Origin: Acidobacteriota bacterium
GTDB lineage: Bacteria > Acidobacteriota > Terriglobia > Terriglobales > Acidobacteriaceae
NCBI GenBank assembly: GCA_021793595.1
Contig: JAJYSL010000306.1
Span: 1-5,463 of the forward strand
DNA: 5,463 nucleotides
Reading direction: 5' to 3'
The notes under the pieces were generated by a model that did no database searches, was not told the origin of the DNA, and was given only the letters and a program-made list of their open reading frames with translations. This document shows positions 1 to 5,463 of this stretch, piece after piece (the first letter of the stretch is position 1; the number at the start of each line of letters is the position of its first letter). The position numbers were made by a program, and so were the translations under genes.

Positions 1-1
1 G

Positions 2-295
2 CGACAGGCGCGCGAATGGCTGACGCTCTGGCGCGACAATGACGCGAAGCTGCAGCCCTTGCTGGTACAGTCGTCGCTGACGCAGGAATTGGTTCCGCTT
101 TCGCACGGTTTGAACCAGGTTGCTGTAATCGGCTTGCGGGCTTTGGACAATCTGCGAAACAATCAAACCGCGACAGCCGACGAACGCCAGCACGATCTGG
201 AAGTGGTGAAGTCCGCGGAGCAGCCACAGGCTGTTTTACTGGACATGGTAGCGCCTGCAGTGGAATTGCTTGTGCAAGCAACCAAAACGGAGTAG
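2..295 (+). CDS. C-terminal part of a probable glycoside hydrolase family 20 beta-N-acetylhexosaminidase (5'-truncated by window edge)
   Basis: The open frame enters from the left edge without a start and ends with TAG at 293-295, giving 97 visible residues. The piece begins RQAREWLTLWRDNDAKLQP and continues with a helical, Leu/Ala-rich stretch (ELVPLSHGLNQVAVIGLRAL). This resembles from memory the helical C-terminal region that follows the catalytic barrel in acidobacterial GH20 hexosaminidases, where a W-x2-WRDND-x2-L motif recurs. GH20 enzymes remove terminal N-acetylglucosamine or N-acetylgalactosamine from chitin-derived or host-type glycans, usually outside the cytoplasm. The catalytic Asp-Glu pair would lie upstream of the window, so activity cannot be judged. 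The next gene starts 3 nt after the stop and is also a secreted glycosidase, which supports a glycan-degradation role. The first in-frame ATG (59) is internal and not a real start. The family call rests on remembered similarity and is only moderately sure; that this is coding is much surer. Confidence 0.62.
   Translation, partial: RQAREWLTLWRDNDAKLQPLLVQSSLTQELVPLSHGLNQVAVIGLRALDNLRNNQTATADERQHDLEVVKSAEQPQAVLLDMVAPAVELLVQATKTE
289..292 (+). promoter_or_regulatory. Shine-Dalgarno site for the GH27 gene, inside the end of the upstream gene
   Basis: GGAG ends 6 nt before the ATG at 299 and overlaps the last codons of the GH20-like gene. The spacing is optimal. The location implies translational coupling and a shared transcript. 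A second GAGG at 295-298 touches the ATG and is too close to act. Confidence 0.6.
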
Positions 296-298
296 AGG

Positions 299-1996
299 AT
301 GAAGAAAGCAAGCCCTAAGCTGCCTGATCGAGCATTTTTCCGGAAGACCAGCGCTGCCAAATTCCTGGCGACTTTCCTGCTGGCTTTGTTCTGCTGTTTC
401 GCGGTGCCTGGCTTTGCTGCCCGTGCTAGCGGCAAGCCGCTGGCCTCTACCCCGCCCATGGGCTGGAACGACTGGGCTCACTATCAGTGCGGCTTTACCG
501 CACAGACTATTCTCAGCAATGCGCGAGAACTGGTGAAGAGCGGCCTCGCCGCGCACGGCTACAACACGGTAACCATCGACGATTGCTGGATGCAAAAAGA
601 TCGCGATGCAAACGGCAATCTGCAAGCCGACCCAGCGCGCTTCCCGAATGGAATGAAACCGGTCGCTCAGGCCGTCCACGCGATGGGCCTCAAGTTCGGC
701 ATCTATGAGGACTCCGGCTCTACGACCTGCGGCGGCTATGCCGGCAGCGGTGTTCCGGCTGGAGGCGGCAAAGACCACTTTCTGCAGGACACGCGGCTGT
801 TCGCTTCCTGGGGGGTGGATTACCTGAAGCTGGACGGCTGCAATCTCTATTTGCCACCGGGCGCTACGAAGGCCGAAGTCTACCGCCAGGCCTATGCGGC
901 GCAGAGCGCGGCGATCAAAACTGTCGGCCGTCCTATCGTTTTCTCTGAATCGGCTCCGGCATATTTCCAAGGCACGCCCGAGTGGTACGACGTGTTGAGC
1001 TGGGTGCGCGGGTATGGGCAACTGTGGCGCGAAGGTAGCGACATTGCCACCTATCATACGAAGAACCCCAACAATCCTCGCTTTCATAGCGTGCTGTGGA
1101 ATTATGCCTACAACCTTCCGCTGGGCCGCTTTCAGAAGCCTGGTAACTGGAATGACGCCGACTTCATCATTGGCGGTGACGCTGGAGTAAACCTGGCTGA
1201 AACCCGCAGCCAACTGGCCTTGTGGTCCATGATGTCGGTGCCGCTGATCCTTAGCTCCGATCTTGAAAAGCTGAGTCCACAAGCAACAGCGATTCTCGGC
1301 AACAAGGCCGTTCTGCGAGTTGACCAGGATCCGCTGGGCAAAACGGCCACGCTGATAAGACGCAACTCAATTATGGATGTTCTGTTCAAGAAGTTAAGCG
1401 GCGGCGAGTACGCAGTCGCAGTGCTGAACCGTGGACCTTCCCCGATTCAGGTGGATTTGCATCCCACCGACTTTGGCTTCTCTGCTAGCGCGGGATGCCG
1501 CCTGGAGGCATGGAACTTATGGGACGGAACTCGCCAAACCGCGATCTCCACGTTGCAGGCGAGCGTCGCCAGTCACGACACTGCGATCTGGCGTATTCGT
1601 CCCACCGCCGCCTGCCGCGTGCCAACCCGCACTGGCGCAATTATCATGATCGTGCCTACGCGGCATCGCGAAACGATTGACAATTACACACGATGCCTGA
1701 CCGCTTCCGGAAGCACGGAGGATTGCTCGGGTACCCGGGCAGAAACCTGGACTATCACCGCCGGGGGTGCGCTGAAGTCTGGTGGGCAATGCCTTGCGGT
1801 TGCGGACGGAAAGCTAGCGATGCGGGACTGCGGCGCCTCGCAAGCCCAGCGCTGGCACTACACTCTGCTCGGCAACTTGATCGGCGAGGGCGGCCAATGT
1901 CTCACGGCCAGCGATCCTGCCAGTCCGTCGCAGGGCCTGAGCATGCAAACCTGTGGGCAGAATCTGCCAACCCAGATCTGGTCGCTGCCGAACTAA
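299..1996 (+). CDS. Secreted GH27 alpha-galactosidase with C-terminal ricin-type beta-trefoil (CBM13-like) domain
   Basis: A 565-residue protein that should hydrolyse terminal alpha-1,6-galactosides (melibiose, raffinose, galactomannan side chains) by the retaining mechanism. Residues 1-40 form a signal peptide with a long basic n-region and a hydrophobic core (LATFLLALFCCFAVPGFA), so it acts outside the cytoplasm. The GH27 barrel starts with TPPMGWNDW (51-59). Asp179 in YLKLDGC is the predicted nucleophile and Asp248 in REGSDIA the acid/base. The family motif WND lies at 284-286. Conserved cysteine pairs are probably Cys64/Cys96 and Cys144/Cys181. A C-terminal beta-sandwich runs to about 434. 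Residues 463-565 hold three short repeats, each with a Cys pair (466/476, 498/511, 534/552) and closing in ETW (482-484), QRW (517-519) or QIW (559-561), the beta-trefoil QxW signature that often binds sugars. ATG 299 is chosen for its Shine-Dalgarno and because the next Met (54) lies in the catalytic domain. The gene sits 3 nt after the GH20-like gene. An alpha-N-acetylgalactosaminidase or beta-arabinopyranosidase specificity within GH27 is not excluded. Confidence 0.93.
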   Translation: MKKASPKLPDRAFFRKTSAAKFLATFLLALFCCFAVPGFAARASGKPLASTPPMGWNDWAHYQCGFTAQTILSNARELVKSGLAAHGYNTVTIDDCWMQKDRDANGNLQADPARFPNGMKPVAQAVHAMGLKFGIYEDSGSTTCGGYAGSGVPAGGGKDHFLQDTRLFASWGVDYLKLDGCNLYLPPGATKAEVYRQAYAAQSAAIKTVGRPIVFSESAPAYFQGTPEWYDVLSWVRGYGQLWREGSDIATYHTKNPNNPRFHSVLWNYAYNLPLGRFQKPGNWNDADFIIGGDAGVNLAETRSQLALWSMMSVPLILSSDLEKLSPQATAILGNKAVLRVDQDPLGKTATLIRRNSIMDVLFKKLSGGEYAVAVLNRGPSPIQVDLHPTDFGFSASAGCRLEAWNLWDGTRQTAISTLQASVASHDTAIWRIRPTAACRVPTRTGAIIMIVPTRHRETIDNYTRCLTASGSTEDCSGTRAETWTITAGGALKSGGQCLAVADGKLAMRDCGASQAQRWHYTLLGNLIGEGGQCLTASDPASPSQGLSMQTCGQNLPTQIWSLPN

Positions 1997-2112
1997 AGAG
2001 CCAGTGGATTGCGGGGGAATAACAAACTGCCGCATGTTCGTGTGAGCTGTATTTCGAATGTCAGATATCCGCCTCAATCGCTTACGAGAATCGCCATTCC
2101 GGTATTTTTATG

Positions 2113-2149
2113 ACGGGAGCGAGTCAGGCATGTCGATCTACTCGCCCGT
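2113..2149 (+). terminator. Imperfect hairpin, possible weak terminator after the GH27 gene
   Basis: ACGGG + CGAGT (2113-2117 and 2120-2124, with a 2-nt AG bulge) can pair with ACTCGCCCGT (2140-2149). This makes a 10-bp, GC-rich stem around a 15-nt loop, 117 nt past the GH27 stop. The downstream ATCTTATTC is only moderately T-rich, so intrinsic termination is doubtful. It could equally be an mRNA-stabilising 3' structure or chance. Confidence 0.25.
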
Positions 2150-2158
2150 ATCTTATTC

Positions 2159-2177
2159 ATGCATGTTGGTCGTGCAT
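2159..2177 (+). other. Short hairpin in the phosphatase leader region
   Basis: ATGCATG (2159-2165) can pair with CGTGCAT (2171-2177), with one G-U wobble and a 5-nt loop, followed by TTC. It lies 9 nt after the previous hairpin and about 66 nt before the phosphatase start. With no T-run it is a poor terminator. The two tandem stems may act together as a weak 3' end, or may be incidental. Confidence 0.18.
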
Positions 2178-2243
2178 TTCTCGTAGCGGCAACCCTCTTG
2201 TTACCATATTTTCAGTCGCGGCATTGATACGCAACCGAACCCT

Positions 2244-4034
2244 ATGTTCAAACGTCTATGGATCTGCCTTTTCGTTCTCCTGCTTCCGATTTTGTACTCT
2301 ATCCCCTGCGCAGCAAGCGCGTATGATGCGCATCCCAAACTGGTCATCCTTTTGGTGATCGATCAGTTTCGAGAAGATTATCTGGAGCGATACCGCACGG
2401 ATTTCCAGGGAAATGGCTTCAATCTATTCCTGAAAGAGGGTGCATATTTCCCCGACTGCTACTACGACTATGCGAATCTGGTGACAGCCGCCGGCCATGC
2501 CACCATTGCCACCGGCGCGTACACGGATGGCAATGGAATCGCAAGCAATCAATGGTGGGATTTGACCCGCAACGACAAGCGCCCGATCACCGCAGTGGAA
2601 GATCCACGCTACAGCCTTGTAGGATTGCACGCCAATGCCCCGGAATCGTTGCGCGAAGGAGCATCACCTCGCAATCTGCTGGCCAGTACGATTGGCGACG
2701 AAGTTCGACTGGCGACCAAGGGCGGCTCCAAGCTGTTTGGAGTATCTCTGAAAGATCGCGCCGCTATCCTGACGGCCGGCCACACCGCCAACGGCGCCTT
2801 CTGGATCGATCCGCAGAGCGGCGCATTTGTCACCTCGACGTATTACATGCCTACTCTGCCGGAATGGGCGCAGGCTTTTAACCAAAGCGGCCGTGCCGCC
2901 CAGGCGCGGACAGAAGCCGGGGTACCCGCAAACAGCTCGTTTTACTCCACTGTGGGACCGACGGATGCCGCCATTGAATACGAACTCGATTTCGTCAAGG
3001 CATTGATTCAGGGTGAAAATCTGGGCGGCGGAAACGTCACCGATGTGCTGACCATCAGCATCTCTTCGACAGACATCCTTGGCCATCGCGTCGGCCCCGA
3101 CTCACCTGCGCAGAAGGAATTGGTGGATCAGCTCGACGGCAATCTGGACCAGTTTTTTCAGTGGCTCGATCACAATGTTCCTGGAGGTCTGCAGAATATA
3201 TGGATCGTCCTGACCGCGGATCATGGCGTCGCGCCAGTGTCCGCGGACGCGCAGGCGCTTGGAGTTCCCGCTGCCACCATTCAATTAAATCCGCTACTCG
3301 CCGCGCTGAACAAAAGTATGAATGGCAGGTTTTCTCCTGGTCAGCATCTGGAATATCTGCTGCCGGATCAGGAACTGCCGTACATTTCCCTCAAGAGTCC
3401 TGTGTTTGAACACGCAGGCATCAACGAGCTGGAAGGCGAACGCGCAATTCAAGATGCGATTCCGGGAGCGATGGCTGCAATCGATCCCGCCGCAACCATC
3501 GCAGACTCCAAGGTAAAGCCAAGTTCCCGACGTTTGCCGCCGAGGCCCGCGATCTTTCGTACTTTTACACGCTTGCAAATGGCGTCCCTGCAGCCTGGAT
3601 TGCCGCCGACAGAATTCGGACGTCTCATCGCGCACAGCTATTCGCCAAATGGAGGTTGGTACGTCATGTTGATTCCGGACGCGTACCAAATGCAAAACCT
3701 GGGAAGTGGTACCACGCATTTTTCTCCCTATTCGTATGACCGCCATGTGCCGCTTGGCTTCTATGGTTCCGTGTTCACGCCCGGCATCTATCGCGGGCGG
3801 GTACAACCGGTAGACATTGCTGCTACGCTGGCGGCGTTGCTGGATATCAATCAGCCTTCTGCAAGCATCGGCCACATTCTGACGCAGGCGATCCATCCAG
3901 AAGTGGAAGTCAAACCTCGGCGGGTCTACGTACACAGCAGAAAGCGCCAAGCAAGAAAGACATCAAGGCGACCACGCAAATCTTCAATTCCCAGCGCCGT
4001 AAGGCCACATGCAAGCATACCTCCTAAATCATGA
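2244..4034 (+). CDS. Secreted PafA-like alkaline phosphatase (alkaline phosphatase/nucleotide pyrophosphatase superfamily), with suspected internal frame disturbance
   Basis: A 596-residue two-zinc phosphatase expected to release phosphate from phosphomonoesters in the periplasm. Residues 1-26 are a signal peptide ending ASA. The PafA-type site is complete: Asp40 (VIDQ), nucleophile Thr81 (LVTAAGHATIATG), Asn102, the Lys170/Arg172 pair (SLKDRAAI) typical of PafA monoesterases, Asp277 and His281 (STDILGH), Asp326 and His327 (TADHG), and His501 (YDRHVP). These match PafA D38, T79, N100, K162/R164, D305/H309, D352/H353 and H486 in order and spacing. ATG 2244 is the only usable start: an in-frame TAG lies at 2184-2186 and no ATG, GTG or TTG intervenes. 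No Shine-Dalgarno is visible. Two oddities: residues 425-442 are Arg/Pro-rich and look out of frame, and the tail after about residue 556 is strongly basic with rare Arg codons. All catalytic residues lie outside both segments, so the protein may still work. The stop overlaps the pyrD start (ATGA). A diesterase role is less likely given the Lys/Arg pair. Confidence 0.9.
   Translation: MFKRLWICLFVLLLPILYSIPCAASAYDAHPKLVILLVIDQFREDYLERYRTDFQGNGFNLFLKEGAYFPDCYYDYANLVTAAGHATIATGAYTDGNGIASNQWWDLTRNDKRPITAVEDPRYSLVGLHANAPESLREGASPRNLLASTIGDEVRLATKGGSKLFGVSLKDRAAILTAGHTANGAFWIDPQSGAFVTSTYYMPTLPEWAQAFNQSGRAAQARTEAGVPANSSFYSTVGPTDAAIEYELDFVKALIQGENLGGGNVTDVLTISISSTDILGHRVGPDSPAQKELVDQLDGNLDQFFQWLDHNVPGGLQNIWIVLTADHGVAPVSADAQALGVPAATIQLNPLLAALNKSMNGRFSPGQHLEYLLPDQELPYISLKSPVFEHAGINELEGERAIQDAIPGAMAAIDPAATIADSKVKPSSRRLPPRPAIFRTFTRLQMASLQPGLPPTEFGRLIAHSYSPNGGWYVMLIPDAYQMQNLGSGTTHFSPYSYDRHVPLGFYGSVFTPGIYRGRVQPVDIAATLAALLDINQPSASIGHILTQAIHPEVEVKPRRVYVHSRKRQARKTSRRPRKSSIPSAVRPHASIPPKS
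3515..3571 (+). other. Segment of the phosphatase gene that reads as plausible protein only in another frame
   Basis: In the annotated frame, codons 425-442 give an Arg/Pro-rich string (KPSSRRLPPRPAIFRTFT). The frame starting at 3515 gives KAKFPTFAAEARDLSYFYT, a balanced composition with clearly more G/C at third positions (14 of 19 against 9 of 18 codons). Returning to the annotated frame at 3573 gives LQMAS and then the conserved TEFGRLIAHSYSPNGGWYVM stretch. This suggests one indel near 3514-3521 and a compensating one near 3563-3573, where a TTTT run lies. It may be a genuine compensated frameshift or paired sequencing errors. Confidence 0.5.
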
Positions 4035-4975
4035 TCTCCAACCAAAAGCCAGATTTGCGCGTCACGTTCTGCGGCATCGAGCTGCGCAACCCCGTCATCG
4101 CTGCCAGCGGCACATTCGGCTACGGTGTCGAGTTTGAAGACATTGTGGCGTTAAATAAGATTGGTGCATTCGTTACGAAAGGCCTTTCCAAAGAGCCCAT
4201 GCGCGGTAACCCACCGCCGCGCATCGTGGAAACGGCGGCCGGCATGCTAAACGCCATCGGGCTACAAAACATGGGTATCACTGCATTTATTGAGCAGAAG
4301 CTGCCGGCAATTCAGAAACTTCCCTGCCCTGCGATTGCCAATGTGTTTGGCGGCTGCATAGAAGATTATTGCGCCGTGATCGCGGCACTGAATGCGGTGG
4401 AAGGGATTGTGGCCTATGAACTGAACGTTTCCTGCCCCAACACTGAAAACGGCGGAATGGTTTTCGGGACGGACGCTTCCGCGCTCTATGAACTAGTGAT
4501 GCGGGCGAAGCAGCTAGCCCAGCGTCCTCTAATCGTAAAGCTGTCGCCCAATGTAACCAGCATCGCTCAGATGGCCTGTACCGCGGCCGACGCCGGCGCG
4601 GATGCGATTTCCCTGGTGAATACATTTCTGGGAATCTCCATCGATGCGAAAACGAGGCGCCCGCTGCTGGCCAATATCACAGGCGGCCTGTCCGGACCGG
4701 CCATCAAACCATTGGCCTTGCACATGGTATATCAGGCAGCGCAAGCGGTTTCCATCCCAATCCTGGGAATGGGAGGAATCACGACGGCCGAGGATGTGAT
4801 TGAGTTCATGCTGGCGGGAGCGACTGCGGTTCAGGTTGGCACCGCCAGCTATGCTGACCCGCGCGCGGTAGAGCGGATTGCCGGCGGCTTGCGGGACTGG
4901 TGCCAGCATCACCACATCGACCGGATTACCGATCTAACCGGAACACTGGACGTGACTCCGAATTCGGTTTCCTAA
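4031..4975 (+). CDS. pyrD: Dihydroorotate dehydrogenase B, catalytic subunit (class 1B)
   Basis: A 314-residue cytoplasmic FMN enzyme that oxidises dihydroorotate to orotate, the fourth step of de novo pyrimidine synthesis. Family landmarks run in order along a TIM barrel: NPVIAASGTFGYG (20-32), FVTKG with Lys50, GMLNAIGLQN (71-80), NVSCPNTENGG with catalytic Cys135, VKLSPNV with Lys170, the SGPAIKPLAL segment (221-230), and the flavin-phosphate-binding GMGGI (246-250) and VGTA (269-272) turns. Cys rather than Ser as the catalytic base, plus the overall length, mark class 1, and the sequence fits class 1B. That class works with the iron-sulfur/FAD subunit PyrK and NAD+. No pyrK is in the window, so it must be encoded elsewhere, or the enzyme uses another acceptor. 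The ATG overlaps the phosphatase stop by 4 nt and has no Shine-Dalgarno (the preceding bases are ACCTCCTAAATC), so translation probably depends on coupling. The stop overlaps that of the convergent cupredoxin gene. Confidence 0.95.
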   Translation: MISNQKPDLRVTFCGIELRNPVIAASGTFGYGVEFEDIVALNKIGAFVTKGLSKEPMRGNPPPRIVETAAGMLNAIGLQNMGITAFIEQKLPAIQKLPCPAIANVFGGCIEDYCAVIAALNAVEGIVAYELNVSCPNTENGGMVFGTDASALYELVMRAKQLAQRPLIVKLSPNVTSIAQMACTAADAGADAISLVNTFLGISIDAKTRRPLLANITGGLSGPAIKPLALHMVYQAAQAVSIPILGMGGITTAEDVIEFMLAGATAVQVGTASYADPRAVERIAGGLRDWCQHHHIDRITDLTGTLDVTPNSVS

Positions 4976-5358
4976 GGAACCACGTGCACCAGGAAGTGCA
5001 TCCTGCCGTGGCCGAAACCGCAGAACTTGCCGCATTTCCCTTTGAAATCGCCGATCTTGGTTGGGGTGACGACCACATCGGTCACTTCCCCTTTTTTCAT
5101 GATGCCATTGATTCCCAGGCCGCGAACTTCCAGACTGTGTTCGACATCCTCCGAGCTAAGCTCCAGCTTCACAGTCTGATCTTTTTTCAGGTTAATTTCG
5201 GACGGAATGAATTCGTATTTTTTGGCTCGAATCGTAATGACGCGAACCGGTCGTCCGGTAGTGGGTGCCGCAGCCGTTGCAGACTCCTGCGCCATTAGAG
5301 GCAACGCAAAAAAAATAACAACAGCCAACATGGTGAACTTCGATGCGGCAAATTTCAT
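4972..5358 (-). CDS. Secreted stand-alone CuA-type cupredoxin (cytochrome c oxidase subunit II-like copper domain)
   Basis: A 128-residue protein from ATG 5358-5356. This start is preferred over the in-frame ATG at 5385, nine codons upstream, because it has GGAG 9 nt upstream and opens directly into a signal peptide (MKFAASKFTMLAVVIFFALP, cleavage near MA-Q at 23/24); the longer start has no Shine-Dalgarno. The mature part is one cupredoxin fold (about 37-128). His74 in EDVEHSLEV and the C-terminal loop Cys109-x3-Cys113-x3-His117-x2-Met120 reproduce the spacing of all side-chain ligands of the binuclear CuA centre in cytochrome c oxidase subunit II. The Glu that contributes a backbone carbonyl there is Lys111 here, which need not abolish binding. 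Lacking the two N-terminal helices of true subunit II, it is probably a soluble periplasmic electron carrier or copper-handling protein. No oxidase genes are in view. The gene is convergent with pyrD; the stop codons overlap. Confidence 0.85.
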   Translation of the reverse strand: MKFAASKFTMLAVVIFFALPLMAQESATAAAPTTGRPVRVITIRAKKYEFIPSEINLKKDQTVKLELSSEDVEHSLEVRGLGINGIMKKGEVTDVVVTPTKIGDFKGKCGKFCGFGHGRMHFLVHVVP

Positions 5359-5367
5359 GGAGTCTAT

Positions 5368-5371
5368 CTCC
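5368..5371 (-). promoter_or_regulatory. Shine-Dalgarno site that decides the cupredoxin start
   Basis: On the minus strand GGAG (5371 to 5368) precedes ATG 5358 by 9 nt. The alternative upstream ATG at 5385 has only GCTTCTGCTCGAATC before it, with no purine-rich site. This favours the 128-residue protein over the 137-residue one. Confidence 0.55.
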
Positions 5372-5463
5372 AGACCTGGGTGCATGATTCGAGCAGAAGC
5401 AAAGTAAGCGTGCTGCCGCAGGAGAACGCCTGGTCATTTCCCTCAAAGAAAAATCCACTTGGC
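5372..5463. other. Upstream region of the cupredoxin gene, to the window edge
   Basis: About 90 bases with no supportable gene on either strand. The minus-strand promoter of the cupredoxin gene should lie here or just beyond the edge. I see no -35/-10 pair good enough to name. Confidence 0.4.

Larger units (their letters stand above)
1997..2243. other. Intergenic region between the GH27 gene and the phosphatase gene
   Basis: These 247 bases contain no convincing gene. Frames crossing the region give Cys/Ser/Arg-rich translations without family resemblance. Two imperfect hairpins (2113-2149 and 2159-2177) are listed separately. The region should carry the promoter of the phosphatase-pyrD pair, but I found no -35/-10 pair with acceptable spacing. 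TTGTTA at 2198-2203 has no good -10 at 16-18 nt; the nearest AT-rich hexamer, at 2224-2229, is about 20 nt away. Confidence 0.5.

Noticed and set aside
236..1282. 348-codon open frame on the - strand opposite the GH27 gene
   Set aside because: It lies antisense to a gene with clear catalytic motifs, and its translation is His/Arg/Ala-rich without family resemblance. Long antisense frames are common in GC-rich genes.
2010..2034. TGCGG...CCGCA inverted repeat just after the GH27 stop
   Set aside because: Only a 5-bp stem with a 15-nt loop and no following T-run, so it does not qualify as a terminator.
2198..2229. Possible promoter for the phosphatase gene (TTGTTA and a TTGATA-like hexamer)
   Set aside because: The spacing is about 20 nt and the second hexamer is a poor -10 match, so it is not supportable as a promoter.
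2244..2321. Lipoprotein signal at Cys22 of the phosphatase
   Set aside because: The residues before Cys (SIP) do not fit a lipobox, while ASA at 24-26 fits ordinary signal peptidase cleavage.
2110..2358. 82-codon + strand frame spanning the spacer and the phosphatase start
   Set aside because: Cys/Ser/Arg-rich translation; most of it overlaps the phosphatase signal peptide in another frame and it has no ribosome binding site.
3294..3950. 218-codon open frame on the - strand inside the phosphatase gene
   Set aside because: Arg/His/Gln-rich translation without recognisable domains, opposite the conserved His501 region; a shadow of the + strand gene.
4900..5298. 132-codon + strand frame across the pyrD end and the cupredoxin
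   Set aside because: It starts inside pyrD and runs antisense to the CuA protein, whose ligand motif and signal peptide are clear.
5192..5458. 88-codon - strand frame reaching the right edge
   Set aside because: It overlaps the cupredoxin in another frame and shows no plausible domain or start signal.

Overview
The window looks like a chromosomal stretch from an Acidobacteriota-type soil bacterium. This is inferred from the moderately GC-rich composition, the secreted glycosidase pair, and the particular GH27 plus beta-trefoil architecture, which I associate with that phylum. No rRNA or marker gene is present to prove it. There are five genes, four on the + strand and one on the - strand. 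No tRNA, CRISPR array, insertion sequence or phage gene is visible.

Left part (1-1996): the C-terminal end of a probable GH20 beta-N-acetylhexosaminidase is followed after 3 nt by a complete secreted GH27 alpha-galactosidase with a C-terminal ricin-type beta-trefoil. The ribosome binding site of the second gene lies inside the end of the first. The two are very likely co-transcribed and form an extracytoplasmic glycan-degrading unit.

A 247-bp spacer (1997-2243) holds two small hairpins and no convincing gene.

Middle (2244-4975): a secreted PafA-like alkaline phosphatase with every metal and active-site residue in place overlaps pyrD (class 1B dihydroorotate dehydrogenase) by the ATGA arrangement. 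The phosphatase gene carries signs of reading-frame disturbance. About 57 nt near its C-terminal third read as sensible protein only in another frame, which suggests a compensated frameshift pair. Its basic C-terminal tail also has odd codons. The PyrK partner expected for class 1B PyrD is not in the window.

Right part (4972-5463): a small secreted cupredoxin on the - strand carries the full CuA ligand pattern of cytochrome c oxidase subunit II (H, C-x3-C-x3-H-x2-M) but no oxidase transmembrane anchor. Its stop codon overlaps the pyrD stop codon in a convergent arrangement. The last ~105 bp are its upstream region.

No wholly new system is evident. The points most worth a second look are the frame anomaly in the phosphatase and the stand-alone CuA protein.
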